Positions 1 through 6,045 of a DNA stretch of 6,128 bases are shown piece after piece. This DNA comes from Clostridium sp. GTDB lineage: Bacteria; Bacillota; Clostridia; Lachnospirales; Lachnospiraceae. The stretch lies in assembly GCA_023664325.1 (NCBI GenBank), contig JAMPFS010000095.1, forward strand, positions 1-6,128, written 5' to 3'. Within the stretch, counting starts at the first letter, position 1. Each line of letters opens with the position of its first letter. The notes under the pieces are model-generated. The model was not told where the DNA came from, searched no databases, and was given only the letters and a program-made list of their open reading frames with translations. The position numbers and the translations under genes are program-made.

Positions 1-578
1 TTATGTTTCCCCGTAAGGCAGTCAGGGAGATGCTTGGCAATGTCATTATACATCAAGATTTGACGGTGCATGGCAGTGGACCAATGATGGAGGTATTTGA
101 CACAAGGGTGGAATCATCTAATCCGGGAGCAATGCTTGTGGAGATTAACCGCATTATTGATACTGCACCACATTCCAGAAATGAAAATATGGCATCTTTT
201 TTGCGAATTGTGAGAATATGCGAGGAACGGGGCAGCGGATTTGACCGTATAGAAGAAGGAATGCGGGATTTGACAATCCCTGCACCAAAAGTAGAGACGG
301 GGGATGATTTTTCCAGAACAAAGTTGTATTGGTATGCGAGTTTATCTAAATGGACAAAAGAAGATAAAATACGGACTTGTTATCTGTATACCTGCTATTG
401 CTATGTAAATGAGATTGAGGTTTCTAATGCGGTGTTGCGGGAACGATTTGGAGTGGATGAAAAGAATAAGGCGGTTGTGTCGAGGATTATTAAAGATACG
501 GTAGATAAAGGGCTGATAAAAATTGAAAATGATGCAGTTGGAGTACGGGCAAGGAGATATGTGCCATACTGGGGATAA
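1..578 (+). CDS. ATP-binding protein, Schlafen/AlbA_2-type (COG2865-like), 3' part only
   Basis: The reading frame is open to the left edge. The Met at base 3 lies inside a conserved block, so it is probably internal and the true start, with the N-terminal AlbA/Schlafen DNA-binding domain, lies outside the window. Numbered from that Met, residues 4-19 (RKAVREMLGNVIIHQD) resemble the N-box of a GHKL-type ATPase domain (HATPase_c_4). NPG at 40-42 and EERGSGFDRI near 74-83 fit its later nucleotide-binding loops. Residues about 120-185 look like a winged helix, containing LRERFGVDEKN and SRIIKDTVDKGLIKI. The C-terminus YVPYWG is typical of the family as I recall it. Such proteins are usually annotated as transcriptional regulators or RecG-like ATP-binding proteins, and some sit in defence or mobile regions; the precise role is unknown. 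The gene ends in TAA, 212 bp before the methyltransferase. It is more AT-rich than the kinase operon. The family call is fairly safe; the function is not. Confidence 0.8.
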   Translation, partial: MFPRKAVREMLGNVIIHQDLTVHGSGPMMEVFDTRVESSNPGAMLVEINRIIDTAPHSRNENMASFLRIVRICEERGSGFDRIEEGMRDLTIPAPKVETGDDFSRTKLYWYASLSKWTKEDKIRTCYLYTCYCYVNEIEVSNAVLRERFGVDEKNKAVVSRIIKDTVDKGLIKIENDAVGVRARRYVPYWG

Positions 579-582
579 GCAG

Positions 583-691
583 TTTGTTGATTGTTTGTTG
601 ACAAAAAAGCGGAAATGAAGAGATGGATATTTGAAAAGTGCTATAAAATCAGTGTTTTGATGATTTGATTTTGTTGATTGTTTGTTGATTG
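583..691. repeat. Pair of 19-bp direct repeats made of TTTGTTGA units
   Basis: TTTGTTGATTGTTTGTTGA occurs at 583-601 and again, identically, at 670-688, 87 bp apart. Each copy contains the octamer TTTGTTGA twice at an 11-bp step. In the second copy the 11-mer TTTGTTGATTG is repeated perfectly in tandem (670-691). The repeats lie between the stop of the ATP-binding protein gene and the methyltransferase start. An 11-bp step is about one helical turn, so these could be protein-binding half-sites on one face of the DNA. They could also be a chance product of AT-rich sequence. Confidence 0.7.
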
Positions 692-715
692 TGACTTTAC
701 AAATGATATCTTTTA

Positions 716-730
716 TTGGTCTGCAACCAA
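716..730. repeat. Small inverted repeat upstream of the methyltransferase gene
   Basis: TTGGT (716-720) and ACCAA (726-730) are perfect inverted arms around a 5-base centre, 60 bp before the methyltransferase start. It could be a small operator or leader hairpin. It is short enough to be chance. No convincing promoter can be assigned in this spacer. A TTGATT at 685-690 with TATCTT at 707-712 (16-bp spacing) is the best but weak candidate. Confidence 0.3.
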
Positions 731-790
731 GTCGAGAGAGGCATTAAATGGTTTAATTTTTAAAGAAAAGATTTGGAGGATTCTTAAATC

Positions 791-1582
791 ATGCACATCA
801 CAGATAAAAACATAGATGACGGGAAAGCCTTTGACTGGGGAAAAACGGCAAAGGACTACGCCAAATACCGTGATATTTATCCGCAGGAATTTTACGATAA
901 GATCGTACAGCGCAATTTATGCACAGACGGGCAGGAAGTGCTGGATTTAGGTACGGGAACGGGGGTTCTTCCGAGAAATATGTATCGTTACGGGGCAAAA
1001 TGGACAGGCACGGATATTTCCGAAAAACAGATAGAGCAGGCAAAAATCCTTTCCGAGGGCATGGATATCCGTTATGCTGTTTCCCCGGCGGAGCATATAG
1101 ATTTTCCGGATGCATCCTTTGATGTCATTACGGCTTGCCAGTGCTTTTGGTATTTTGACCATATGCAGATTATGCCGAAGCTTTTTCGCATGCTCAAGCC
1201 CGGTGGGAGCATTCTGGTATTGTATATGGCATGGCTGCCGCTGGAAGATAAGATTGCAGGGGCAAGTGAAGAACTTGTGCTGAAATATAGCCCTAAATGG
1301 AGCGGGGCAGGTGAGACGATTCACCCGATTTTTATACCGGAATGCTATCATGGGAGCTTCGATGTTGTCTATCAGGAAGAATACCCTTTACAGGTACATT
1401 TTACCCGTGAGAGCTGGAACGGGAGAATGAAGGCATGCCGGGGTGTTGGCGCTTCCCTTTCGGAAGAAGAAATTGCACAATGGGAGCAGGAACATCGAAA
1501 ATTGCTTGCTGAAATTGCCCCGCAGGAGTTTGATGTCTTGCATTACGGTGCGATAGCCGAACTCAGAAAGAAACAGGCGTAA
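791..1582 (+). CDS. Class I SAM-dependent methyltransferase
   Basis: This 263-residue cytoplasmic protein is predicted to transfer a methyl group from S-adenosylmethionine to an unknown substrate. The Rossmann motifs are intact. Motif I is VLDLGTGTG at 50-58, the acidic end of beta-2 is GTDIS at 73-77, the motif II/III region AEHIDFPDASFDV spans 100-112, and LKPGG at 135-139 precedes beta-5. The N-terminal DWGKTAKDYAKYRDIYP (15-31) and the C-terminal FTRESWNGRMKACRGVGASL (204-223) match a conserved clostridial family I recognise from memory, annotated only as Methyltransf_11/25 type, with no known substrate. The length is normal for that family. The start is supported by GGAGGA at 775-780, ten bases upstream. 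The gene appears to stand alone: there is a 212-bp gap before it, and the next gene converges from the other strand 61 bp after its stop. The fold is certain; the acceptor, whether small molecule, RNA or protein, cannot be read from the sequence. Confidence 0.93.
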   Translation: MHITDKNIDDGKAFDWGKTAKDYAKYRDIYPQEFYDKIVQRNLCTDGQEVLDLGTGTGVLPRNMYRYGAKWTGTDISEKQIEQAKILSEGMDIRYAVSPAEHIDFPDASFDVITACQCFWYFDHMQIMPKLFRMLKPGGSILVLYMAWLPLEDKIAGASEELVLKYSPKWSGAGETIHPIFIPECYHGSFDVVYQEEYPLQVHFTRESWNGRMKACRGVGASLSEEEIAQWEQEHRKLLAEIAPQEFDVLHYGAIAELRKKQA

Positions 1583-1589
1583 AACCAAT

Positions 1590-1622
1590 TTTCCCTTATC
1601 TGACCGCATGGGAGAGGGGAAA
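1590..1622. terminator. Possible weak bidirectional terminator between convergent genes
   Basis: TTTCCCTTATC (1590-1600) can pair with GAGAGGGGAAA (1612-1622) over 11 positions, with one G-U pair and one mismatch, around an 11-base loop. It lies in the 61-bp gap between the convergent methyltransferase and kinase genes, which is where a shared terminator is expected. Neither side carries a clean U tract. The - strand side runs into ATTGGTTTT, the + side into TATTGCGG. The placement is persuasive but the structure is weak. Confidence 0.35.
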
Positions 1623-1643
1623 TATTGCGGACAAACAGGACGA

Positions 1644-3758
1644 TCAATCAAAGAGATAAAATGACGTCATTTCCTCAAATTCATGCAGATTACTGCCGTC
1701 CAAGCCTATGGAATACACGGTTGCCTCCGCTGCAAAGTAAAGTGTCTGGTTCGTGATTTGGAGCTGGGATGCGCTGCCGGTATAGATTTTTTCCGGTTCG
1801 CCTCCGTTCCGGCTTACCCGCCATATGCCGTCCTCCTGCGGCTTTCCGCTGAGGGAGGCATTTTTGTTGGAAGAGGCATAAATGACACCTCCGTTGACGT
1901 TGAAATCGAAGATTTTGTGCGGGAAAGTGACCGCTTTTGCCTGTTCGGGAGCGAGGGGAACAGGAGCAGCCGGGTTTAATTTGTGAACATAGATATGATT
2001 GTCGAAACCGGCAGTACCCCGCAGGGAATAGTACAGGAATCCGTCTTCTATGCAAAAACGTAAGATTGGCTGGTCAAGGATTACTGTTTTTGTTCCGTCG
2101 GCAAGGCTTTGAGCAACCAGCGATTGTGCCTGATTATCATAGAGATAAAGCATATCGCCAAAGGGGTACAGGTAAAAGGTAAACGGGTTAAATTCGCCGA
2201 GAACCTCCGCCTGCCCTCCCTCGATTGGGAGTTTGCACAAGAGATTGGCGGTTTTCGTATTTCTAAAATAATAGATGTATCCGTCATAGGCTACCGGGTT
2301 ATAGACCGTGGAATGATCCAGGCAGACAAGGCTGCTGCCGTCCCTGTTCATTCTGTACAGCCCGGCCATATCACCGGAGTTTTCATCACCAGAGGTCTTG
2401 CCACCAGAGCCTGCATTACCGGGGTTTTCATCACCAGAGGTCTTGCCATCAGAGCCTGCATTACCGGAGATTTCATCATTACCGGTTTCGTTACCGGCAA
2501 TTTCCCCGCTGGCAGTTTTTGTAGCATAGCGTGCCGAAAACACGGTAAAGTCTTCCGTGAGGTTAATGTCGTGCATGATATAATCGCAGAGCACTTCTTT
2601 TTGCGAGCCGTCCTTTGTTATACGGATGCCGCATTCCCCTGGCTGATCCTGACTGAAATACAGCCAGCTGCCGTCACTGGCAACAGCACCGGAGGCGTTT
2701 ACGTTTCCGGAAGAGATACCGGCAGTGACAGCCGTTTTTGGTGTCCTAAAAAATATGCTTCCGGCAGACAATAAGACGGCAAATAAAAGCGCACAAATAG
2801 CCGGAAGCCATGTTCCGGTTATCTTTCGCCGGTCTTTTCTGCCGTATTTTTGATAGCTGTTTAGCGCATGGATACATTCTTCGGGTGAGCGGTAGCGGTC
2901 TTTTGGCGAGTAGGCGCACATTTTACCGATAATGGCGCCAAGCTCCCTGTCAGCATTTTCGGGACAGGGCAGCAAAACACCGGAAAGTCTTTTTTCGATT
3001 GCCGCTTCCATATCGGCAAACTTGAAAGAGGCATCCAGAAAGGGGAGTCGGCGGTTGTTGAGAAGCTGGTACAATACGATTCCCAGAGAATAAATATCCA
3101 CGGTGGAATTAAAGGATAGCCCGGCGGCGATTTCGGGAGCCATGTAGGCGAGCGTTCCCTTGTGGGATGCCAGCATGGTTTTTTCCAAAAGCCTTGCACT
3201 GCCAAAGTCTCCCAGTAAATACCGGTTATCCCCGGTGACAAAGATATTTGAGGGTTTGATGTCACGGTGAATGATATTGTGGCGGCGGCATTCGGATAAA
3301 GCGGTCAATAAATCAATTCCCATAGCGGTGATTTCGCCTGGGGTAAATTCCGCCTCCCGCATACGGACAACCCTGTTAAGGGGCTTGAGCAAATCCATGC
3401 GGATGAAAATAAACCGTGTATGGGTATCGGCATTGTCCAGCACGCCGTATTCATGATAGGCCACGATTCCTTCGTGGTTTTCCAATGCCTGCATCACCTT
3501 GATTTCCGAGAGGATATCCGCAGTAATCCCGTCTAAGCGGGCTTTTTCTGCAAGCGGGCTGGAATCGGTGAAGGAGAGGGAACCCGTTGTGTCGTCAGGT
3601 GTGATGGGGATCACTTTAAGGGCAAAATGGCTGCCCGTGTTGTCCGTTATCCGGTATACGGTTCCGGAACTGCCTTCGCCGATGACCTCCTCAAGAAACC
3701 ATTTTTCAAGGAGTGGCTGTTGGGAATGAAGAAATTTGTCATCTTCGGATTGGAGCAT
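1644..3758 (-). CDS. Transmembrane Ser/Thr protein kinase with repeat-built (DUF5050-like) extracellular domain
   Basis: A 704-residue membrane protein. The N-terminal cytoplasmic kinase domain (about 20-300) is complete: glycine loop GEGSSG (27-32), ATP-anchoring Lys48 in FALK, probable alpha-C Glu85, catalytic loop HRDIKPSN (164-171), DFG (184-186) and APE (207-209). The activation segment carries Thr194, Ser198 and Thr202 as possible autophosphorylation sites. One hydrophobic helix (about 316-337) follows the basic stretch GRKDRRK, placing the C-terminal half outside. That half has seven similar beta-rich segments with a [hydrophobic]-Y-[F/Y/hydrophobic] start, DUF5050-like and suggestive of a propeller, in place of the PASTA repeats of PrkC/PknB. 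A low-complexity insert (about 414-463) holds a 15-residue tandem duplication. The spacing from Lys48 to the probable alpha-C Glu is about 20 residues longer than usual. The start is supported by AGAGGTG at 3764-3770. It is the second gene of an operon, 27 bp after the HTH gene. Kinase activity is very likely; ligand and substrate are unknown. Confidence 0.93.
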   Translation of the reverse strand: MLQSEDDKFLHSQQPLLEKWFLEEVIGEGSSGTVYRITDNTGSHFALKVIPITPDDTTGSLSFTDSSPLAEKARLDGITADILSEIKVMQALENHEGIVAYHEYGVLDNADTHTRFIFIRMDLLKPLNRVVRMREAEFTPGEITAMGIDLLTALSECRRHNIIHRDIKPSNIFVTGDNRYLLGDFGSARLLEKTMLASHKGTLAYMAPEIAAGLSFNSTVDIYSLGIVLYQLLNNRRLPFLDASFKFADMEAAIEKRLSGVLLPCPENADRELGAIIGKMCAYSPKDRYRSPEECIHALNSYQKYGRKDRRKITGTWLPAICALLFAVLLSAGSIFFRTPKTAVTAGISSGNVNASGAVASDGSWLYFSQDQPGECGIRITKDGSQKEVLCDYIMHDINLTEDFTVFSARYATKTASGEIAGNETGNDEISGNAGSDGKTSGDENPGNAGSGGKTSGDENSGDMAGLYRMNRDGSSLVCLDHSTVYNPVAYDGYIYYFRNTKTANLLCKLPIEGGQAEVLGEFNPFTFYLYPFGDMLYLYDNQAQSLVAQSLADGTKTVILDQPILRFCIEDGFLYYSLRGTAGFDNHIYVHKLNPAAPVPLAPEQAKAVTFPHKIFDFNVNGGVIYASSNKNASLSGKPQEDGIWRVSRNGGEPEKIYTGSASQLQITNQTLYFAAEATVYSIGLDGSNLHEFEEMTSFYLFD
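2373..2480 (-). repeat. 45-bp in-frame tandem repeat in the kinase gene
   Basis: Bases 2373-2417 and 2418-2462 are tandem 45-bp units differing at two positions by eye. A degraded start of a third unit follows from 2463. On the coding (-) strand they encode two 15-residue units, NAGSDGKTSGDENPG (433-447) and NAGSGGKTSGDENSG (448-462). The repeat sits in the extracellular part of the kinase, in what looks like a loop within the second repeat segment. Because the period is a multiple of three, gain or loss of units would change the loop length without breaking the frame. Confidence 0.9.
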
Positions 3759-3785
3759 GTAAACACCTCTGTCTTTCTGAGCCGC

Positions 3786-4943
3786 CTAGTTCTGCGGCTG
3801 CTGGTTTCTGGCAGCTGTTTCTTTTCCGAGCAGGAAGAGTATATCGTCCGCCAGACCGGAGTCAATACTGAACAGTGCTTCGGTGATATATTCAAATAAA
3901 TCTGCGCTGCCGTCAGAGCGGTAACCTGCAAGCTCAAACTGGCGGATAACCGCATCGCATTTTGCCCGCAGTCCGGCATTTTTGGTATACTGTTTCAAGA
4001 GCAATGCGTTGGAAAATTCAATTTCTGGGTTTTGCAGGACTGCATTTTCAGCGGCAAATAAGATAATGCTTTCCAGTTTATCTTTTGCGCAAAGCGGTTC
4101 CATACCGGCAAAGCCAAGCATCGTGCTGATATCGCCAGCGGTCATGCCGAGATGAATCCCTAAGGCAATCAGGTGAATCCTTGTGGGAACGGTTCCGCGG
4201 CAGCGCAGCTTGCTAATCATGGTGTTAAAGCTGGCAACGACGGAAGGCGCGCTGATTGTTTCGTTGAGGAAAGCGTTTAAAGTGCCTGGGGCTTTGCCAG
4301 TATGCGTGGTATTCATGGCAACATAGCTGTCCAGGAAATCCAATAGCTGCACATAGCTGTTGGCAAATGCCTCGGCATTTTTCTGTACGAATGCTTCAAA
4401 CTCGCCAAGTGTTCCGGCATGCAGCAGCTCGGTTTCCAAATCCGTTGTCGAAAAGTATATATAGTCTTTGTCTTTTGCCAATTTCCGTGCCTGCAGCGTG
4501 CGGCAAAGAATCGGGGAAAACCGTTCCTTCAGCGCATAGCACTGCTCATAGCTCAACTGGCGGCACAGGGAAAAAACCGTGACGGCATCTTCAATGTTTT
4601 TGGCATTTAACCGTGGATATTTTCCGTACCGCTGTAGGAAATCATTTGTTTCCGCAACAGACATATGGACGGCAAAGGCAATGCGGATAAACTGCTCGCG
4701 GCTTCTTGGTATTTTCCCCTGCTCGCACCAGGAGACGATCGTGTTCCGGCTCATGTGGCATATGCGGGCGAACTGCGTATAGGAGTATCCGCCGGAATCC
4801 AGCAGGCAGTTGATAAATGCTTTCCAGTCGGTAAAATATTCGCTGTAGCGGTCAAGAAAAATCCGCACATCATTTATATCTTCACATTGTGTTAAGGCAT
4901 GGTAGAGGTCATTGGTACGGCCGTCATGAATGGGTATTGGCAT
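3786..4943 (-). CDS. HTH (XRE-like) protein with internally duplicated domain, co-transcribed with the kinase
   Basis: A 385-residue, apparently soluble protein with no signal peptide or membrane helix. Residues about 53-80 form a plausible helix-turn-helix: YTQFARICHMSRNTIVSWC, followed by EQGKIPR. The next block (81-126), with REQFIRIAFAVHMSVAETND then LNAKNIEDAVTVF, resembles a Firmicutes pattern in which XRE-like domains end in a lysine/arginine-Asp-hydrophobic helix. The block recurs in weaker form at about 242-297 (ISKLRCRG, VPTRIHLIALGIHLGMTAGD, CAKDKLESIILF), so the protein probably arose by duplication, with the second HTH degenerate. The C-terminus (300-385) is helical and unassigned. 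The start is supported by GGAG at 4951-4954, seven bases upstream. It is the first gene of the operon; the kinase follows after 27 bp with no promoter between them. A DNA-binding regulator or adaptor controlled by the kinase is the likeliest role, by inference. I recognise no characterised homologue. Confidence 0.8.
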   Translation of the reverse strand: MPIPIHDGRTNDLYHALTQCEDINDVRIFLDRYSEYFTDWKAFINCLLDSGGYSYTQFARICHMSRNTIVSWCEQGKIPRSREQFIRIAFAVHMSVAETNDFLQRYGKYPRLNAKNIEDAVTVFSLCRQLSYEQCYALKERFSPILCRTLQARKLAKDKDYIYFSTTDLETELLHAGTLGEFEAFVQKNAEAFANSYVQLLDFLDSYVAMNTTHTGKAPGTLNAFLNETISAPSVVASFNTMISKLRCRGTVPTRIHLIALGIHLGMTAGDISTMLGFAGMEPLCAKDKLESIILFAAENAVLQNPEIEFSNALLLKQYTKNAGLRAKCDAVIRQFELAGYRSDGSADLFEYITEALFSIDSGLADDILFLLGKETAARNQQPQN

Positions 4944-4995
4944 CTGTTTTCTCCGTAAAATCTGTTAGTAGGTTCCCGTTGATAGTATGTCGCAT

Positions 4996-5028
4996 TTGCC
5001 TGTACCGAATTTATTCGGATATAGGCAA
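4996..5028 (-). promoter_or_regulatory. Nested 33-bp palindrome in the leader of the HTH-kinase operon
   Basis: On the + strand the outer arms are TTGCCT (4996-5001) and AGGCAA (5023-5028). The inner arms are CCGAAT (5005-5010) and ATTCGG (5013-5018) around TT. All twelve arm pairs are perfect; the bulges between inner and outer stems are 3 and 4 bases. An additional AGGCA at 5032-5036 directly repeats the right outer arm. The structure begins roughly 20 bases after the predicted transcription start of the - strand operon and ends about 50 bases before its start codon. It could be an operator, perhaps for the HTH protein itself, or an mRNA hairpin. It lacks a following U run, so it does not look like a terminator. 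Confidence 0.65.
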
Positions 5029-5055
5029 GTAAGGCAGACTATGTTGCTGGTCTTT

Positions 5056-5084
5056 ATTGTATGCGTGGGAAAATGAAATGTCAA
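5056..5084 (-). promoter_or_regulatory. Strong sigma-A-type promoter for the HTH-kinase operon
   Basis: Read on the - strand, TTGACA (5084-5079) is followed after exactly 17 bases by TACAAT (5061-5056). That is a perfect -35 box and a five-of-six -10 box at optimal spacing. Transcription would start near 5049, giving a leader of about 105 bases before the ATG at 4943, with the palindrome at 4996-5028 inside it. Confidence 0.85.
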
Positions 5085-5107
5085 GAATCCTGGGGGTGTC
5101 AGTTCGT

Positions 5108-5154
5108 TTAAAACAGAGGAAAAATATGGGGTACAATGAAAGCGGTTATACAAT
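5108..5154 (+). promoter_or_regulatory. Weak candidate promoter region for the lipoprotein gene
   Basis: Two copies of TACAAT, at 5132-5137 and 5149-5154, lie 49 and 32 bases before the predicted start codon at 5186. Either could be a -10 box. The best -35 for the first is TTAAAA at 5108-5113 with an 18-base spacer, a poor match. The second has no recognisable -35. A promoter is expected here because the upstream gene is divergent, but which copy is used is uncertain. Confidence 0.35.
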
Positions 5155-5171
5155 CTTAAAATGAATGACAC

Positions 5172-5178
5172 GGAGGAG
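5172..5178 (+). promoter_or_regulatory. Ribosome binding site that decides the lipoprotein start
   Basis: GGAGGAG at 5172-5178 is seven bases before ATG 5186. The upstream in-frame ATG at 5165 would place this site inside the coding region and has no ribosome site of its own. This fixes the start at 5186. Confidence 0.85.
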
Positions 5179-5185
5179 TAAAAAG

Positions 5186-6013
5186 ATGAGGAAAAAGATG
5201 ATTTCACTGGCACTGGCTTTGGGAATGGGCGTTTTTCTGCTTACCGGTTGTGAAAATCCGGTAAGAGAGAGTGGAACTGCAGCACAGGAGCAGGACACAT
5301 TCAGCAAAGAGCCGGAGGCAGAGGTAGATGCCAGAGAGGATGCCGGGGGCATGGAAGCGGATGCCGGAGAAGATATCCGTGGCACGGAAGCAGAGGCGGA
5401 TGCCGGAGAAGACAGCGGGACCACGGAGGCAGGCGGAGAGAATTTGGCAGGCAGCGGGGAAACGCAGACAGAGAGCCAGAATGCAGGCTCGCCGGAAATT
5501 ACACCGGTGGAGGCAGCTTTGGAGAAGCCGGCAAAAATCGGGGACTGGGTAGAGGCAAAAAAGCGTTCCGTACAGGATAAGAATTATCATACGGTATATT
5601 TCCGCCTTACCGGGGTAACTGCCGGAGCAGAGGCTCAAAAAATTGTCGATGAATATAATGCGGGAAGCAGTGCAGTCAAGCTGACGGATTTGGATAAGGA
5701 GGATTTGGAGTACCGGGTTGTCACCTATGAGCTTTTCTTCCCGGAGGATTTTCCGCAGGCAGATTATGGGATAACGGACGTTGATTTGGATTTCAATATA
5801 TGCAATTTAAAAGATGCCGGTGCCATTGCCGGATATATCGGTTTGTCCACAGTATGGGATATTTCCGATACGCCGGAGACATTCCATGCCGGAGATACCT
5901 TTCGTGAGGGGAAGGCGGTTTTTGCGATGGTGAAGGGAAGCTCGGAATATCTGTTTAAATGCGCTTATGATGAAAATGGTACACAGGCATGTGTATATGT
6001 GGAGGGGCAGTAG
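5186..6013 (+). CDS. Secreted lipoprotein with acidic repeat linker and C-terminal beta-rich domain
   Basis: With the start at 5186 the product is 275 residues. MRKK, a hydrophobic stretch and the lipobox LLTGC (Cys22) form a type II signal peptide, so the mature protein should be lipid-anchored on the outer face of the membrane. Residues 23 to about 115 are an acidic, Gly/Glu/Ala-rich linker with three imperfect repeats: EVDAREDAGGM (46-56), EADAGEDIRGTEA (57-69) and EADAGEDSGTTEA (70-82). Residues about 117-273 form a folded domain beginning KIGDWVEAKKRS and ending with GKAVFAMVKGSSEYLFKCAY. It has alternating beta-type patterns and may be DUF4352/immunoglobulin-like, though I cannot assign it firmly. 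The gene is divergent from the HTH-kinase operon and shares its 242-bp regulatory spacer, so it may be a surface partner or regulated output of the kinase; that is inference. No enzymatic motif is visible. Confidence 0.85.
   Translation: MRKKMISLALALGMGVFLLTGCENPVRESGTAAQEQDTFSKEPEAEVDAREDAGGMEADAGEDIRGTEAEADAGEDSGTTEAGGENLAGSGETQTESQNAGSPEITPVEAALEKPAKIGDWVEAKKRSVQDKNYHTVYFRLTGVTAGAEAQKIVDEYNAGSSAVKLTDLDKEDLEYRVVTYELFFPEDFPQADYGITDVDLDFNICNLKDAGAIAGYIGLSTVWDISDTPETFHAGDTFREGKAVFAMVKGSSEYLFKCAYDENGTQACVYVEGQ
5321..5431 (+). repeat. Imperfect in-frame tandem repeats in the lipoprotein linker
   Basis: Three adjacent units of 33, 39 and 39 bp (5321-5353, 5354-5392, 5393-5431) encode the acidic motif E-x-D-A-x-E-D followed by a Gly/Thr-rich spacer. 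The last two share a near-identical GCGGATGCCGGAGAAGA core at 5358-5373 and 5396-5412. The unit lengths are multiples of three, so copy-number change would preserve the frame. Confidence 0.75.
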
Positions 6014-6045
6014 CCCTTTTGCGCATTCGGGCCTGACAAAATAAC

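Noticed and set aside
598..603. TTGACA as a -35 box for the methyltransferase
   Set aside because: No -10-like hexamer occurs 16-19 bases downstream. The match is part of the TTTGTTGA repeat.
617..670. Small open frame of 17 codons starting MKRWIFEK
   Set aside because: It has no properly spaced ribosome site and lies in the AT-rich repeat spacer; nothing supports translation.
583..691. CRISPR-like repeats
   Set aside because: There are only two copies, short and internally repetitive, with no further regularly spaced units and no cas genes in the window.
947..1351. - strand open frame of 134 codons opposite the methyltransferase
   Set aside because: It is antisense to a gene with intact family motifs and has a Cys/Arg-rich composition without domain features.
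2109..2774. Long + strand open frame of 221 codons opposite the kinase gene
   Set aside because: It lies wholly antisense to a clear kinase/ectodomain gene, has no ribosome site, and its repetitive Ile-Thr-Gly sequence is only the complement of the 45-bp coding repeat.
5165..5185. Upstream in-frame ATG as the lipoprotein start
   Set aside because: The GGAGGAG ribosome site would lie inside the coding region, no site precedes 5165, and ATG 5186 gives a textbook type II signal peptide.
5204..5638. - strand open frame of 144 codons opposite the lipoprotein
   Set aside because: It arises from the biased codon use of the acidic linker. Its Cys/Leu-rich product has no recognisable feature.
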